DNA of 55,582 nucleotides from Saccharicrinis sp050296935. Lineage in GTDB: Bacteria > Bacteroidota > Bacteroidia > Bacteroidales > Marinilabiliaceae. Positions within the stretch are counted from its first letter, which is position 1. Each line of letters begins with the position of its first letter. Both the position numbers and the translations under genes were made by a program. Where the stretch lies: positions 1 through 55,582 of the forward strand of contig JBNKRV010000171.1 of assembly GCA_050296935.1 (NCBI GenBank), read 5' to 3'. Below the pieces are notes generated by a model. The model did not search any database and had not been told where the DNA came from. It saw only the letters and a program-made list of their open reading frames with translations. Shown piece after piece: positions 25,484-34,765 of the stretch.

Positions 25484-25521
25484 GTCACAAGCTTGTCACA
25501 GCTTTGTCACGCATAAGTCAC
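25484..25521. repeat. Four GTCAC boxes in exact 11-bp phase
   Basis: GTCAC occurs at 25484, 25495, 25506 and 25517, each exactly 11 bases after the last. The first two share CTTGTCACA and the last two share GTCACGCATAA. The phasing places all boxes on about one face of the helix, as for cooperative binding of a regulator. It lies about 76 bp before the small gene at 25597. Confidence 0.7.
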
Positions 25522-25596
25522 GCATAAAATGAGGATAATATTTGTTTAAATGTTTTAATTTGAAAGAATCAAATATTATTAATACCATTTTGTGAT

Positions 25597-25827
25597 ATGA
25601 GTACATTAAAATTTTGGGCAAGATTACTGATGTTCATAGGAATGATTATAATGCTTACCATTTCTTTGGAATTAATTATTTCAAAGGTTTATTATAAACT
25701 GTTAAGTGTTTATTCCTTACCAGAGTCAGATATTAATCTAACACTCCTGTCTTTTATAATTAGCTTGCTGTTTTTGATGTTGTTAACTATTAATTTAAAT
25801 TATTGGAAAATATCAAAAAGTACGTAA
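25597..25827 (+). CDS. Small two-helix membrane protein of unknown function (76 aa)
   Basis: The 76-residue product is dominated by two hydrophobic helices, about residues 8-30 (LLMFIGMIIMLTISLELII) and 47-67, joined by a short polar turn (SLPESD). There is no recognisable domain. It is free-standing: four phased GTCAC boxes lie upstream and a terminator follows 75 bp downstream. Such small membrane proteins often regulate larger complexes, but no partner can be named. Confidence 0.6.
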   Translation: MSTLKFWARLLMFIGMIIMLTISLELIISKVYYKLLSVYSLPESDINLTLLSFIISLLFLMLLTINLNYWKISKST

Positions 25828-25901
25828 TTGATCTTTTAAATTAAAATCAGTGACTTTTATGACATTCTGATACTGATAAAATTTTTTTATTAAAACCGAA
25901 G

Positions 25902-25932
25902 AGCTAAGTAAATATTTTACTTGGCTTTTTTT
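25902..25932 (+). terminator. Intrinsic terminator after the 76-aa gene
   Basis: AGCTAAGTAAA (25902-25912) pairs with TTTACTTGGCT (25916-25926) with one wobble, followed by a run of seven Ts. Confidence 0.8.
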
Positions 25933-26270
25933 GTATATACCAGAATTCGATTAAGATTTTATGACGAATTCAGGTAATATAATTGTAACTTAAGGTAATT
26001 AAGCTATTCGTTGTAAATCTGTTCAGTTTAGTACAGGGTGGACAATGATTATGGCCAGATTAGCATATTGATTCTAATTCCTTATCAATAAACATAAAAT
26101 GTCCGGTTACGTGCATTTAGATTCCATAAATGAACAGTTTTATCTTGTAAATGACATGTGTTGTAATTCGTAATGTGCAGAAGGATAGGTGTATATGAGG
26201 TTTGGAATGACAGTTGAAGTTATTGCGGATAAAATAATACTAACCAATTATAAACTTAAAACTTATTCAG
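25933..26270. other. Intergenic region with no recognised feature
   Basis: This 338-bp stretch is AT-rich and has no convincing open frame, hairpin or repeat. It must contain the promoter of the downstream efflux operon, but I see no good TTG/TAnnTTTG pair. Confidence 0.5.
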
Positions 26271-26975
26271 GTGGCTAAAAGTGTTATACAAATAAATTCC
26301 CTGCATAAATCCTATAGAACAGGAGCCAGCTCTCTTCATGTTTTAAAAGGTATTGATATGGATATCAAAGAAGGAGAAATGGTTTCTATCATGGGATCCT
26401 CAGGATCCGGTAAATCAACCTTATTAAATATCCTTGGTATTCTGGATAATTACGACAAAGGAGAATATCATCTCAACAACATTCTTATACGGCAAATGAA
26501 TGAAAAGCGAGCTGCTCAATTCCGTAATCAATATATTGGTTTTGTGTTTCAGTCCTTTAACCTGATCTCTTTTAAAAATGCCTTAGAAAACGTGGCTTTA
26601 CCGCTTTATTATCAAAAAATAAGCCGAAAAAAGAGAAATGAGATAGCTATGGAGTATCTGGATAAGTTAGGGTTGAAAGATTGGGCTTATCATATGCCAA
26701 ATGAATTGTCAGGAGGCCAGAAGCAGCGTATTGCTATTGCCCGGGCTTTAATTTCAAAACCAAAAGTCATTTTAGCCGATGAGCCCACGGGAGCTCTCGA
26801 TACGCAAACATCATACGAGGTAATGGATATTCTGGATGAGGTTAATAAGTCCGGGATAACAGTAGTTATTGTTACGCATGAGCATGACATCGCAGAAAGA
26901 ACCCATCGCGTAATTCATTTAAAAGACGGGCTGATTGAAAAGGAGCAAAATCACAAAAAATTTAGTTATGCTTGA
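26271..26975 (+). CDS. MacB/LolD-type ABC ATP-binding protein
   Basis: The 234-residue ATPase has GSSGSGKST (Walker A), LSGGQKQR (signature) and VILADEPTGALD (Walker B). The start is a GTG at 26271 that aligns with family N-termini; no closer ATG fits. It overlaps the downstream permease by 8 bases. With that permease, the second permease, the adaptor and the TolC-like gene it forms a MacAB-TolC-type tripartite pump in which ATPase and permease are separate polypeptides. Confidence 0.93.
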   Translation: MAKSVIQINSLHKSYRTGASSLHVLKGIDMDIKEGEMVSIMGSSGSGKSTLLNILGILDNYDKGEYHLNNILIRQMNEKRAAQFRNQYIGFVFQSFNLISFKNALENVALPLYYQKISRKKRNEIAMEYLDKLGLKDWAYHMPNELSGGQKQRIAIARALISKPKVILADEPTGALDTQTSYEVMDILDEVNKSGITVVIVTHEHDIAERTHRVIHLKDGLIEKEQNHKKFSYA

Positions 26976-28191
26976 TATTAGTAACTGGCAGGAGATATTT
27001 AGTACCATTAAAAAGAATAAACTACGTTCTTTTTTAACTGGTTTTAGTGTGTTCTGGGGAATATTTATTCTTGTTATTTTATTAGGTGCAGGTAAGGGAT
27101 TGGAGCGAGGCGTCATGCATAACTTTAGTGATGCCCGGAATAGTGCTTTCCTTTGGGGTGGTCAGACTTCAATGGCATATGAAGGTTTAAATGTGGGTAG
27201 ACGCATTGAATTAAAAGATGAAGATCTGGAGTTAATACAAAAGAAAGTTCCCGAAATAGAGCATCTTACCGGGAGGTTTGGGATTGGTGGTGCATTAATT
27301 AATTATGAAAAGGAATACGGAACTTTCCAGGTAATGGGTATACTTGAAGGTTACCAACATATTGAAGCTGTTCGTTTAGTGGAAGGAAGACTGTTGAACA
27401 CCATAGATATTGAGCAGGGCCGTAAGGTGGCCTTAATGGGTATGCAGGCTAAATTGCGCCTGTGTAAAGATGAAAGTCCTGTTGGTAAATACATAAAAAT
27501 AAGAGGGATTCCACATAAGGTAATTGGTGTGTTTGATGATGTTTATCCTGGAGAAACAGAGCGTTTTTATATACCATTAACGGTAGCACAAAAAGTGTTT
27601 GGAGGAAAGCAGGATGTTGGTAGTATTGCTTTTACAACCGGAAATAGTACGGTGGAACAAAGTAAAGTATTGTTTGATGAGGTGAGAGAAGTGATTGCTA
27701 ATAAATACCGTTTTAATGTTGATGATACCAGGGCCCTGGGCGGATATAATGTACTGGAAAACTATCAGCAGACTCAAGCTATATTTACGGGAATCAGGAT
27801 TTTTGTTTCGATTATAGGCATATTCACCATAATCGCTGGTATTGTTGGAGTTAGCAATATCATGATAATTGTTGTGAAAGAACGTACTAAGGAAATCGGA
27901 ATCAGAAAAGCAATCGGGGCTTCCCCACAATCAGTTGTGAATCTTATTTTACAAGAGTCAATTATCATTACTTCTGTTGCTGGATTTTTGGGATTGCTGG
28001 TTGGAGTTGGCTTATTAGAAGTTATATCAGGATCGTTGCCTGCTTCGGAATTCTTCAGGAACCCCGGGGTAGATTTTGGTGTAGCAATTAAGGCTGTGTT
28101 TTTAATCATTTTTGCTGGAGCTCTTGCCGGCTATATTCCCGCACGTAGAGCTTCCAGAATTAAACCAATCGTTGCTTTGCGCGATGAATAA
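26968..28191 (+). CDS. MacB-type ABC permease (first)
   Basis: The 407-residue permease begins MLDISNWQEIFSTIKKNKLR, followed by an N-terminal helix, a MacB periplasmic domain and three C-terminal helices with the FtsX motif ERTKEIGIRKAIGASP. The ATG at 26968 was chosen because the paralogue downstream starts in the same way; an ATG at 26935 adds 11 residues and a larger overlap. It works with the ATPase of 26271. Confidence 0.92.
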   Translation: MLDISNWQEIFSTIKKNKLRSFLTGFSVFWGIFILVILLGAGKGLERGVMHNFSDARNSAFLWGGQTSMAYEGLNVGRRIELKDEDLELIQKKVPEIEHLTGRFGIGGALINYEKEYGTFQVMGILEGYQHIEAVRLVEGRLLNTIDIEQGRKVALMGMQAKLRLCKDESPVGKYIKIRGIPHKVIGVFDDVYPGETERFYIPLTVAQKVFGGKQDVGSIAFTTGNSTVEQSKVLFDEVREVIANKYRFNVDDTRALGGYNVLENYQQTQAIFTGIRIFVSIIGIFTIIAGIVGVSNIMIIVVKERTKEIGIRKAIGASPQSVVNLILQESIIITSVAGFLGLLVGVGLLEVISGSLPASEFFRNPGVDFGVAIKAVFLIIFAGALAGYIPARRASRIKPIVALRDE

Positions 28192-28202
28192 ACTTCAAAG
28201 CT

Positions 28203-29468
28203 ATGTTTGATATTGATAAATGGCAAGAAATATTTTACACCTTAAAACATAATAAGCTACGTACCATTTTAACAGGATTTGGTGTGTTTTGGGGCATATT
28301 TATGCTAATGATTATGATGGGTGCAGGAAAAGGACTTGAAAACGGAGTGTATGCCAATATGGGTGATTTTGCAACAAATAGTATGTTTATCTGGACTCAA
28401 CCTACCTCCAAACCTTATAAAGGTTTTCCTCGTAACCGGCGCTTTTATTTTAAATATGAGGACAAGCAGGCGATGTTTGATAACATTAGTGGCGTTGATA
28501 TTATAGCACCGCGCATGCAAGGAGGAGGATATCGAAATGCAACACCAGTTTCCAGAGGCGTACAGGAAGGTGCTTATGAGGTTTCAGGTATTGTTCCGGA
28601 TGAAAACAGAATTGATCCGGTTAAGCTAACACATGGAAGGTTTATCAATCAAATGGATTTGGACAATACACGTAAAGTTGCCATTATTGGTAGTACAGTG
28701 TATAACGATTTGTTTGGTAAGGATGAAGATCCGGTTGATAAATATATACGTATAGGAGATATCTACTTTCAGGTAATCGGAACTTTTGAGTCAAAACACA
28801 CAGGAAGATGGGGAGAGCAGCAAAACTCAATTGTATTTATTCCATTTTCAACATGTCAGGTGGTATACAATTACAATAATATTGTGGGTTACTTTTCTAT
28901 AACAGCAAAACCTGATTATGATATTATGGAAGTTGAAAAGGAAGTGAAATCATTTTTGGCCAAACGGCATAGTATACATCCTGAGGATTATGGAGCATTC
29001 GGTTCCAATAATGTTGGAGAGGAGTTTAAAAAAATGAATGGTTTATTCTTGGGTATTAATGTGTTGGTATGGTTTGTTGGGATAGGTACATTAATGGCAG
29101 GTATTATTGGAATTAGTAATATTATGCTGATAATTATCAAGGAAAGAACTCAGGAAATCGGAATAAAAAGAGCTATCGGAGCATCTCCGTCGAATATTAT
29201 TTCAACAGTTATCACAGAATCTGTTTTTTTAACCGGTTTGGCAGGATTTATCGGGATGTTTATCGGGATTGTGATTGTTGAACTGGTCAGCCAGGCAATT
29301 GGCAATGCACCATCTTCAGACTCAGCATTCCTGAATCCACAAGTTGATTTTATTACTGCAGTATTTTCATTATTCATATTGATAATGTCCGGAGTATTAG
29401 CAGGTATTATTCCTTCACGCCGGGCCGTTGCCATTAAGCCCATAGAGGCTATACGTTCAGAAGTATAA
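28203..29468 (+). CDS. MacB-type ABC permease (second)
   Basis: The 421-residue protein is a paralogue of the preceding permease (MFDIDKWQEIFYTLKHNKLR at the start; ERTQEIGIKRAIGASP in the FtsX core). It has the same four-helix design. A single ATPase precedes the two permeases, so they probably form a heterodimer, unlike the homodimeric MacB of enterobacteria. Confidence 0.92.
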   Translation: MFDIDKWQEIFYTLKHNKLRTILTGFGVFWGIFMLMIMMGAGKGLENGVYANMGDFATNSMFIWTQPTSKPYKGFPRNRRFYFKYEDKQAMFDNISGVDIIAPRMQGGGYRNATPVSRGVQEGAYEVSGIVPDENRIDPVKLTHGRFINQMDLDNTRKVAIIGSTVYNDLFGKDEDPVDKYIRIGDIYFQVIGTFESKHTGRWGEQQNSIVFIPFSTCQVVYNYNNIVGYFSITAKPDYDIMEVEKEVKSFLAKRHSIHPEDYGAFGSNNVGEEFKKMNGLFLGINVLVWFVGIGTLMAGIIGISNIMLIIIKERTQEIGIKRAIGASPSNIISTVITESVFLTGLAGFIGMFIGIVIVELVSQAIGNAPSSDSAFLNPQVDFITAVFSLFILIMSGVLAGIIPSRRAVAIKPIEAIRSEV

Positions 29469-29492
29469 AATAACAAATAAATAAATCTAATC

Positions 29493-30575
29493 ATGAAAGT
29501 AGTAAGAAATGTAATTTTAATAGTTGTATTCGCAGGAGTATTTTTTGGCGGGTTATATTATTTATATGATAAATCACGAGAAAAAGAGGTTGTTTTTGAA
29601 ACGGATTCAGCCGAAATAGCCAATATAATTAGCAAAACTGTAGCAACAGGTTCTGTTGTTCCACGACAGGAGATAGAGATCAAACCTCAGGAATCAGGTA
29701 TTATTACCGAAATTTATGTTGAGCCAGGTGATCTGTTACGTAAAGGTGATGTAATTGCCAAAATCCAGATTATACCAGAGATGGTTCAGGTGAATAGTGC
29801 AGAAACCCAATTGAATAAAGCAAAAATATCTTTTAAAAATGCCGAATTAGAGTATAATCGTAAAAAGGATTTATATAAAGGCGGCGTAATTGCTGAATCA
29901 GAGTACCAGGACGAGTTAATGAGGTATGAAAATGCTAAGGTTGATCTGGAAGCTGCCGATAATAATTTGCAATTGATCAGAGAGGGTGTTACCAAAAAAA
30001 TGGGTTCGCAAACCAATACAATCATTAAAGCAACCATCGAAGGAATGGTGTTGGATGTTCCCGTAGAAGTAGGAAATTCAGTAATAAAAAGTAATACCTT
30101 TAATGATGGTACTACCGTTGCCATTTTAGCAGATATGAATGAGATGGTGTTTGAAGGTAAAGTTGATGAAACAGAAGTAGGCAAAATTAAAGAGGGAATG
30201 GATCTGGTATTGTCAATTGGAGCCATAGAAAATGAAAAGTTTGATGCCAAACTGGAATATATTTCACCTAAAGGGGTTGAAGAAAACGGAGCCATTCAAT
30301 TTGAAATTAAAGCAGATGTAAACTTGAAAGAAGGGCAGTTTATTAGAGCCGGGTATAGCGCCAATGCAGATATTGTTCTTGAACGAAGAGACAGTGTACT
30401 GGCTATAAATGAGAAGTTACTACAGTTTGAAAACGATACCGCTTTTATTGAAGTTGAAGTGGCAGATCAGGTATTTGAAAAGAAATATATTAAAACAGGT
30501 CTTTCAGATGGTATTCAAATAGAAATAACAGAAGGATTGACTAAAGAAGATAAAATTAAAGTTCCGCAATCATAA
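29493..30575 (+). CDS. MacA-type periplasmic adaptor (membrane fusion protein)
   Basis: The 360-residue protein has an N-terminal membrane anchor (about 6-26), then the lipoyl half-motif ending EIYVEPGDLLRKGDVIAKI, an alpha-helical hairpin (about 100-170), a second lipoyl half near GMVLDVPVEVGNSV, and a beta-barrel domain. It bridges the inner-membrane permease to the TolC-like channel. It lies 24 bp after the second permease. Confidence 0.93.
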   Translation: MKVVRNVILIVVFAGVFFGGLYYLYDKSREKEVVFETDSAEIANIISKTVATGSVVPRQEIEIKPQESGIITEIYVEPGDLLRKGDVIAKIQIIPEMVQVNSAETQLNKAKISFKNAELEYNRKKDLYKGGVIAESEYQDELMRYENAKVDLEAADNNLQLIREGVTKKMGSQTNTIIKATIEGMVLDVPVEVGNSVIKSNTFNDGTTVAILADMNEMVFEGKVDETEVGKIKEGMDLVLSIGAIENEKFDAKLEYISPKGVEENGAIQFEIKADVNLKEGQFIRAGYSANADIVLERRDSVLAINEKLLQFENDTAFIEVEVADQVFEKKYIKTGLSDGIQIEITEGLTKEDKIKVPQS

Positions 30576-30626
30576 TTTATCTTTATTGTTTATCTTAACC
30601 AGCATAAATTTTAAACAACTATTCAA

Positions 30627-31964
30627 ATGATTAATAAAATTATTTCAGTATTATTTTGCGCCTTTTTTTTAGTAACAATAAATGGATCTGCACAGGAAGT
30701 ATGGACTCTGGAGAAATGTATCAGTTATGCCTTTGAAAATAATATCTCCATAAAAAGACAGGAGATAAGTGCAGATATTCAGAAAAATGAATTTAATCAG
30801 AGTAAGAATAACAGATTACCTGATTTAAATGCTCGATCAAGCTATGGCTATAGTTTTGGTTATACTTGGGTTCAGGAGCGTGGAGTAAATATTGATGTGA
30901 ATAACCGTTCTCTTGATATGGGAATAGGGGCTAGTGTTGATGTTTTTAATGGATTTAATGTGAAAAACACAATCAAGCGAAATCAACTGGATTTAAAAGC
31001 GGCTCTTGCTCAGACTGAAAAAATGAGAAATGATATTGCATTACAGATTACAGGTCAATATCTACAAATATTATTTGATAAGGAATTATTAAGTGTTGCC
31101 GAGGAGCAATATAAAGTAACCAATCAGCAAGTTGAAAGAACAAAAAAACTAGTTGATGCCGGAAGTCAGGCTATGGGTAGTTATCTGGAGATTAAATCTC
31201 AGGCTGCTAAAGAAGCTTTAAATGTAACACAGCAAAAGAATAATCTTGCACTATCTCTTTTGAATTTAGCTCAATTATTAGATCTTGAGGATGTTACGGG
31301 TTTTGATGTTGAGTCACCTTCAATTCCGGAAATAGAGACTTTACAACTTGATAATCCGAATTCAGTTTATCAAACAGCTTTAGATATTATGCCACAGATC
31401 AAACAGTCCGGATATAATTTAGAAAGTAGAAAGTATAATGTTGATATAGCCAAGAGTGGTTATTACCCTAACTTAACCTTAAATGGAAGTTGGGGTGCAA
31501 GAGCAAGCTGGTTACTTGACGATCAGTTTGAGTCAAACCGTTCGTTAAGTGATCAGATTAAAACTACAAAAAATACCTACATAGGAGCTACATTAAATAT
31601 TCCCATATTTAATAAATTCCAAACCAAAACAAGAGTTAAAAATGCCAGAATAAGAGTGATGGATGCTCAGTATTCATTGGATCAGCAAAAGTTAACATTG
31701 CGTAAAGAAATTCAACAGGCTTATGCCGATGCATTAGCAGCGCATAATAAATACCTCTCAAGTTATGAAGCGGTAGAGTCCTATAAGGAATCATTCCGTT
31801 ATACAGAACAGAAATTTAATGTTGGACTAGTTAATTCTGTAGATTATAACGTTGCAAAAACCGATTTTACCCGAGCACAATCTGACCTGCTGCAATCTAA
31901 ATATGAATATATTCTTCGAAATAAAATCCTGGATTTCTATAAAGGCATCGCAATAAAAATGTAA
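30627..31964 (+). CDS. TolC-family outer-membrane efflux channel
   Basis: The 445-residue protein has a signal peptide cleaved after GSAQ (about 23), a first repeat beginning WTLEKCISYAFENNISIKR, and long coiled-coil helices. A second repeat holds TLNIPIFNKFQTKTRVKNA, a familiar outer-membrane-factor motif. It is the outer-membrane duct of the tripartite pump and the last gene of that operon, followed by a terminator. Confidence 0.93.
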   Translation: MINKIISVLFCAFFLVTINGSAQEVWTLEKCISYAFENNISIKRQEISADIQKNEFNQSKNNRLPDLNARSSYGYSFGYTWVQERGVNIDVNNRSLDMGIGASVDVFNGFNVKNTIKRNQLDLKAALAQTEKMRNDIALQITGQYLQILFDKELLSVAEEQYKVTNQQVERTKKLVDAGSQAMGSYLEIKSQAAKEALNVTQQKNNLALSLLNLAQLLDLEDVTGFDVESPSIPEIETLQLDNPNSVYQTALDIMPQIKQSGYNLESRKYNVDIAKSGYYPNLTLNGSWGARASWLLDDQFESNRSLSDQIKTTKNTYIGATLNIPIFNKFQTKTRVKNARIRVMDAQYSLDQQKLTLRKEIQQAYADALAAHNKYLSSYEAVESYKESFRYTEQKFNVGLVNSVDYNVAKTDFTRAQSDLLQSKYEYILRNKILDFYKGIAIKM

Positions 31965-31990
31965 TTATTTTTTGGTATTAATAATTGAAA

Positions 31991-32028
31991 AATACTCTTT
32001 GGGAGTAATTCTCATAGAGTGTTTTTTT
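31991..32028 (+). terminator. Intrinsic terminator of the efflux operon
   Basis: AATACTCT (31991-31998) pairs with AGAGTGTT (32017-32024, one wobble) around an inner GGGAG/CTC helix, followed by a T run to 32028. Confidence 0.75.
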
Positions 32029-32180
32029 AATTAATTGCATTAATTGCAAATACACCAGCTAAGTAAGTTTTCTTTATTTGAAATTCCCATTTCTCCAATT
32101 CTTTCTAAGGTAAAAATCTGAAATATTCCCATAGTCCGGAATTTATTCTTCATTATAGTACAATCACATAGGAATCTTAG

Positions 32181-32195
32181 TCCTGAATTTCAGGA
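32181..32195. promoter_or_regulatory. 15-bp palindrome in the efflux-START intergenic region
   Basis: TCCTGAA-T-TTCAGGA is a perfect palindrome about 40 bp upstream of a promoter-like motif. It may be an operator. The rest of 32029-32371 shows no gene. Confidence 0.35.
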
Positions 32196-32217
32196 TTGGT
32201 ATATTCTGCAACTTTCT

Positions 32218-32245
32218 TTGTAATAGGGTCTTGTAAGTAGTTTTG
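32218..32245 (+). promoter_or_regulatory. Candidate promoter of the START-SDR operon
   Basis: TTG (32218-32220), 17 bases, then TAGTTTTG (32238-32245), which matches TAnnTTTG. The spacer is two bases shorter than usual. It would give a leader of about 120 nt. Confidence 0.4.
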
Positions 32246-32371
32246 GTTCGCATATCTCCCACTTTACCTTTACTGTATGAATCTGTATTCTGAAATTCTA
32301 ATCGAAATCAGATTAATATTAATTGAGTTTAGTTATTAAATAGTTCACGGAGGTTTAATTTAAAATGTGGG

Positions 32372-33022
32372 ATGATGATACTGATAGTGTATATGTTTAT
32401 TAGGATGATTTTAGCCGATAATTCAATGGCGAATATGGCTAAAGAATTAAATGCTTCTTCGTTGTATTACAGTGAATGGATTTGTGTAAAAGAGGATAAG
32501 GGTATTGCACTACACGAAAGGTGGGTGAAAGTAAATGATTCATTGAATGTTAGAGAGAGAAGGGGTGTTTTTGTGGTGGATTGTTATCTGGAAGAGGTTA
32601 TTATTTTTTTAAAGGATTACAAGACTATAGACACTTGGATGAAAGGCGTTAAACAGGTTCGGTTATTGTCAGAAGATGATGATAATCTGATTTATTTAAT
32701 TATAGGACTACCATGGCCATTTACCAAAAGAGATTTAGTCGCCAGATATTCAGTGCTTAAGCAGGGTGATTCCACTTGTGTGGTTCAAGTTCAAAGTGAA
32801 AGTGGAGGGTTGAAGGAAACTGAGAAAATGATTAGGATTAATAATTATAGGGCCACCTGGACTTTAACAAGATTTGATTCAAATAAAACGAAAGTTGAAT
32901 TTAATGTTTTTTCAAATGAACCTCCAGTATTTCCACGATGGATGCAAGATCCTGTAATAAAGAAAGTGTTTTTTAACAACTTAATGCGATTAAAATGCCA
33001 GTTGAATAATGAAAAGTCGTAA
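32372..33022 (+). CDS. START-domain (SRPBCC fold) protein
   Basis: The 216-residue protein has a hydrophobic N-terminus ending near ILAD (about 15), probably a signal peptide, then a START-like domain. LPWPFTKRDLVARY is the typical START strand-loop, and FPRWMQDPVIKKVFFNNL the C-terminal helix. START domains bind a hydrophobic ligand such as a lipid in a deep pocket. The gene begins an operon with two short-chain dehydrogenases, which suggests a lipid-like substrate. The ligand is unknown. Confidence 0.8.
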   Translation: MMILIVYMFIRMILADNSMANMAKELNASSLYYSEWICVKEDKGIALHERWVKVNDSLNVRERRGVFVVDCYLEEVIIFLKDYKTIDTWMKGVKQVRLLSEDDDNLIYLIIGLPWPFTKRDLVARYSVLKQGDSTCVVQVQSESGGLKETEKMIRINNYRATWTLTRFDSNKTKVEFNVFSNEPPVFPRWMQDPVIKKVFFNNLMRLKCQLNNEKS

Positions 33023-33089
33023 TTTGTATAATACTTATAGTTTAAAAAGTAAACACATTATTGCCACTTGATAATCAAAATCCAGAAAA

Positions 33090-33929
33090 ATGGAAAACAA
33101 ACTAGCCATAATAACGGGTTCCAGCAGTGGTTTGGGTAGAGCTTATGCCATAGCTCTGGCTTCCAAGGGATGGGATTTATTAATAACAGGAAGGCGTATA
33201 GAGCGTTTGAGTTTATTAAAGCAGGAGATCTTGTCTGAATATGCTGTTAAGGTAAAAATTGTTATTGCTGATTTTACTATTGAGAGTCAGTTTGACAATT
33301 TACTTTCGGAGATAAATTCTTTACAGAATGTTGGACTATTAGTCAATAATGCTGGTTTTGGCAGTCGTAAAGGTTTTTTTGTTGAGGAATATAAAACTCA
33401 ACAAAAGATGCTTCAGGTGCATATCAATGCTACTTCGCGTTTAATTTACGAAGTTGTGCCTAAAATGATAATGAATAAAGGGGGAGCAGTTATTAATGTT
33501 TCTTCATTATCTGCGTTTTTTCCATCGCCGTTAAATTATTTCTACTGTGCGTCAAAAGCTTTCTTACTCTCTTTTTCAGAGTGTTTGCATATCGATTTAA
33601 TTGACAAAAATATTAAGGTTCAGGCATTGTGTCCTGGTTTTGTTAAAACGGAATTCCATTCCCGGATTCATCAACAAGAACAAGTGCATAACTGGAAAGA
33701 AAAAATATTCTGGATGAATCCGGATGTGGTTGTAAAACAAAGTTTAAAAAATCTGAATAGAAAAAAAGTGGTATGTATACCGGGTTTTGTAAATCGAGTA
33801 CTTTATTTATTGTCGGCAATAGTACCAAAGCGCTTATATTATTTCTTAATGGGAAAAAATGCCCAAAGTGCTAATCATATGCACTATGAAAAATTATTAA
33901 TTACGAAAAGAAAGTTGGCTTATACATAA
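33090..33929 (+). CDS. Short-chain dehydrogenase/reductase (first)
   Basis: The 279-residue classical SDR has TGSSSGLG for the cofactor, NNAG, a catalytic Ser in VSSLSAF and YFYCASK as the YxxxK pair. The Arg in TGRRIERL after the second strand favours NADP. A longer C-terminal tail than usual contains a hydrophobic stretch near VNRVLYLLSAIVP, as in membrane-associated fatty-acyl or steroid-type SDRs. It lies 67 bp after the START gene and 11 bp before a second SDR. Confidence 0.9.
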   Translation: MENKLAIITGSSSGLGRAYAIALASKGWDLLITGRRIERLSLLKQEILSEYAVKVKIVIADFTIESQFDNLLSEINSLQNVGLLVNNAGFGSRKGFFVEEYKTQQKMLQVHINATSRLIYEVVPKMIMNKGGAVINVSSLSAFFPSPLNYFYCASKAFLLSFSECLHIDLIDKNIKVQALCPGFVKTEFHSRIHQQEQVHNWKEKIFWMNPDVVVKQSLKNLNRKKVVCIPGFVNRVLYLLSAIVPKRLYYFLMGKNAQSANHMHYEKLLITKRKLAYT

Positions 33930-33940
33930 TATGTTAAGTG

Positions 33941-34753
33941 ATGGAAGATAGTAAATCGTTTGCATTAGTAACAGGTGCAGGAAAAGGGTTAGGTAGAGCT
34001 ATTGCAATAGAATTAGCTTGCAGAGGAAGGAATGTTTTGTTAATAGCTCGTGAAGGAGAGGGATTAAATGAATTTTGTGTTAATTTAAAATTACAATTTG
34101 GTATTGAAGCTCATTATCTGGAAATTGATTTTTTGAAAGGTGAATCCATGAATGTTGTTAAAAGTTGGATTGACTGTTATGAAATCGATTTTTTAGTTAA
34201 TAATGCAGGTGTTGGAGGTTCAAATTTCTTTGAGAGTACAAATGAGGATATATTGGATGCAATTATTCAGGTGAATGTAAAGACTTTGGCATTGCTTACA
34301 CGAATGCTTATCTCCAAACTAAAAATACATCGCAAGGCTTATATTTTAAATGTTGGAAGTATGGCATCTTGTTGCCCTATCGCATACAAAACTGTTTATC
34401 CGGCTTCAAAGGCATTTGTATATTCTTTTTCAAAAGGATTAAGTGTTGAATTATCATATACCAACATCAGTGTTTCTATTATCCTGCCTGGCCCTATTAA
34501 AACCAATCAAGAGGTTTCTCAAAGAATTGAGAAACAAGGATGGTGGGTGAAAGCCGGTTTATGGTCGCCACAGAAAGTGGCTAAACTAGCTGTAGATAAG
34601 TCATTGGCTCAGCAAAGAGTTATTATACCCGGGTTAATTAATAAAATAAATTGGATGCTATTACGGGTTTTACCTGTAAGTTTATGTAGCTCAGTTATAT
34701 CTATGGCTGTTAAAAATGAAATACCGGTAGCGGAACCTGTACGTGTAAGTTAA
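33941..34753 (+). CDS. Short-chain dehydrogenase/reductase (second)
   Basis: The 270-residue SDR has TGAGKGLG, NNAG and YPASK as cofactor and YxxxK motifs. It resembles the upstream SDR, including the hydrophobic C-terminal segment (INWMLLRVLPVSLC), so the two probably arose by duplication. The ATG at 33941 is preferred to the GTG at 33938. It converges with the epimerase gene, 12 bp away, without a visible terminator. Confidence 0.9.
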   Translation: MEDSKSFALVTGAGKGLGRAIAIELACRGRNVLLIAREGEGLNEFCVNLKLQFGIEAHYLEIDFLKGESMNVVKSWIDCYEIDFLVNNAGVGGSNFFESTNEDILDAIIQVNVKTLALLTRMLISKLKIHRKAYILNVGSMASCCPIAYKTVYPASKAFVYSFSKGLSVELSYTNISVSIILPGPIKTNQEVSQRIEKQGWWVKAGLWSPQKVAKLAVDKSLAQQRVIIPGLINKINWMLLRVLPVSLCSSVISMAVKNEIPVAEPVRVS

Positions 34754-34765
34754 ATACAGGCTTGT

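Noticed and set aside
25484..25521. CRISPR array
   Set aside because: The repeat unit is only five bases with six-base spacers; no spacer-repeat alternation of CRISPR size and no cas gene is present anywhere in the window.
27774..28109. 111-codon minus-strand frame inside the first MacB permease gene
   Set aside because: It is antisense to a well-supported transporter gene; the frame reflects codon bias of the sense strand.
29786..30295. 169-codon minus-strand frame inside the adaptor gene
   Set aside because: It is the longest antisense frame here but lies fully within a clear MacA-type gene and has no recognisable protein pattern.
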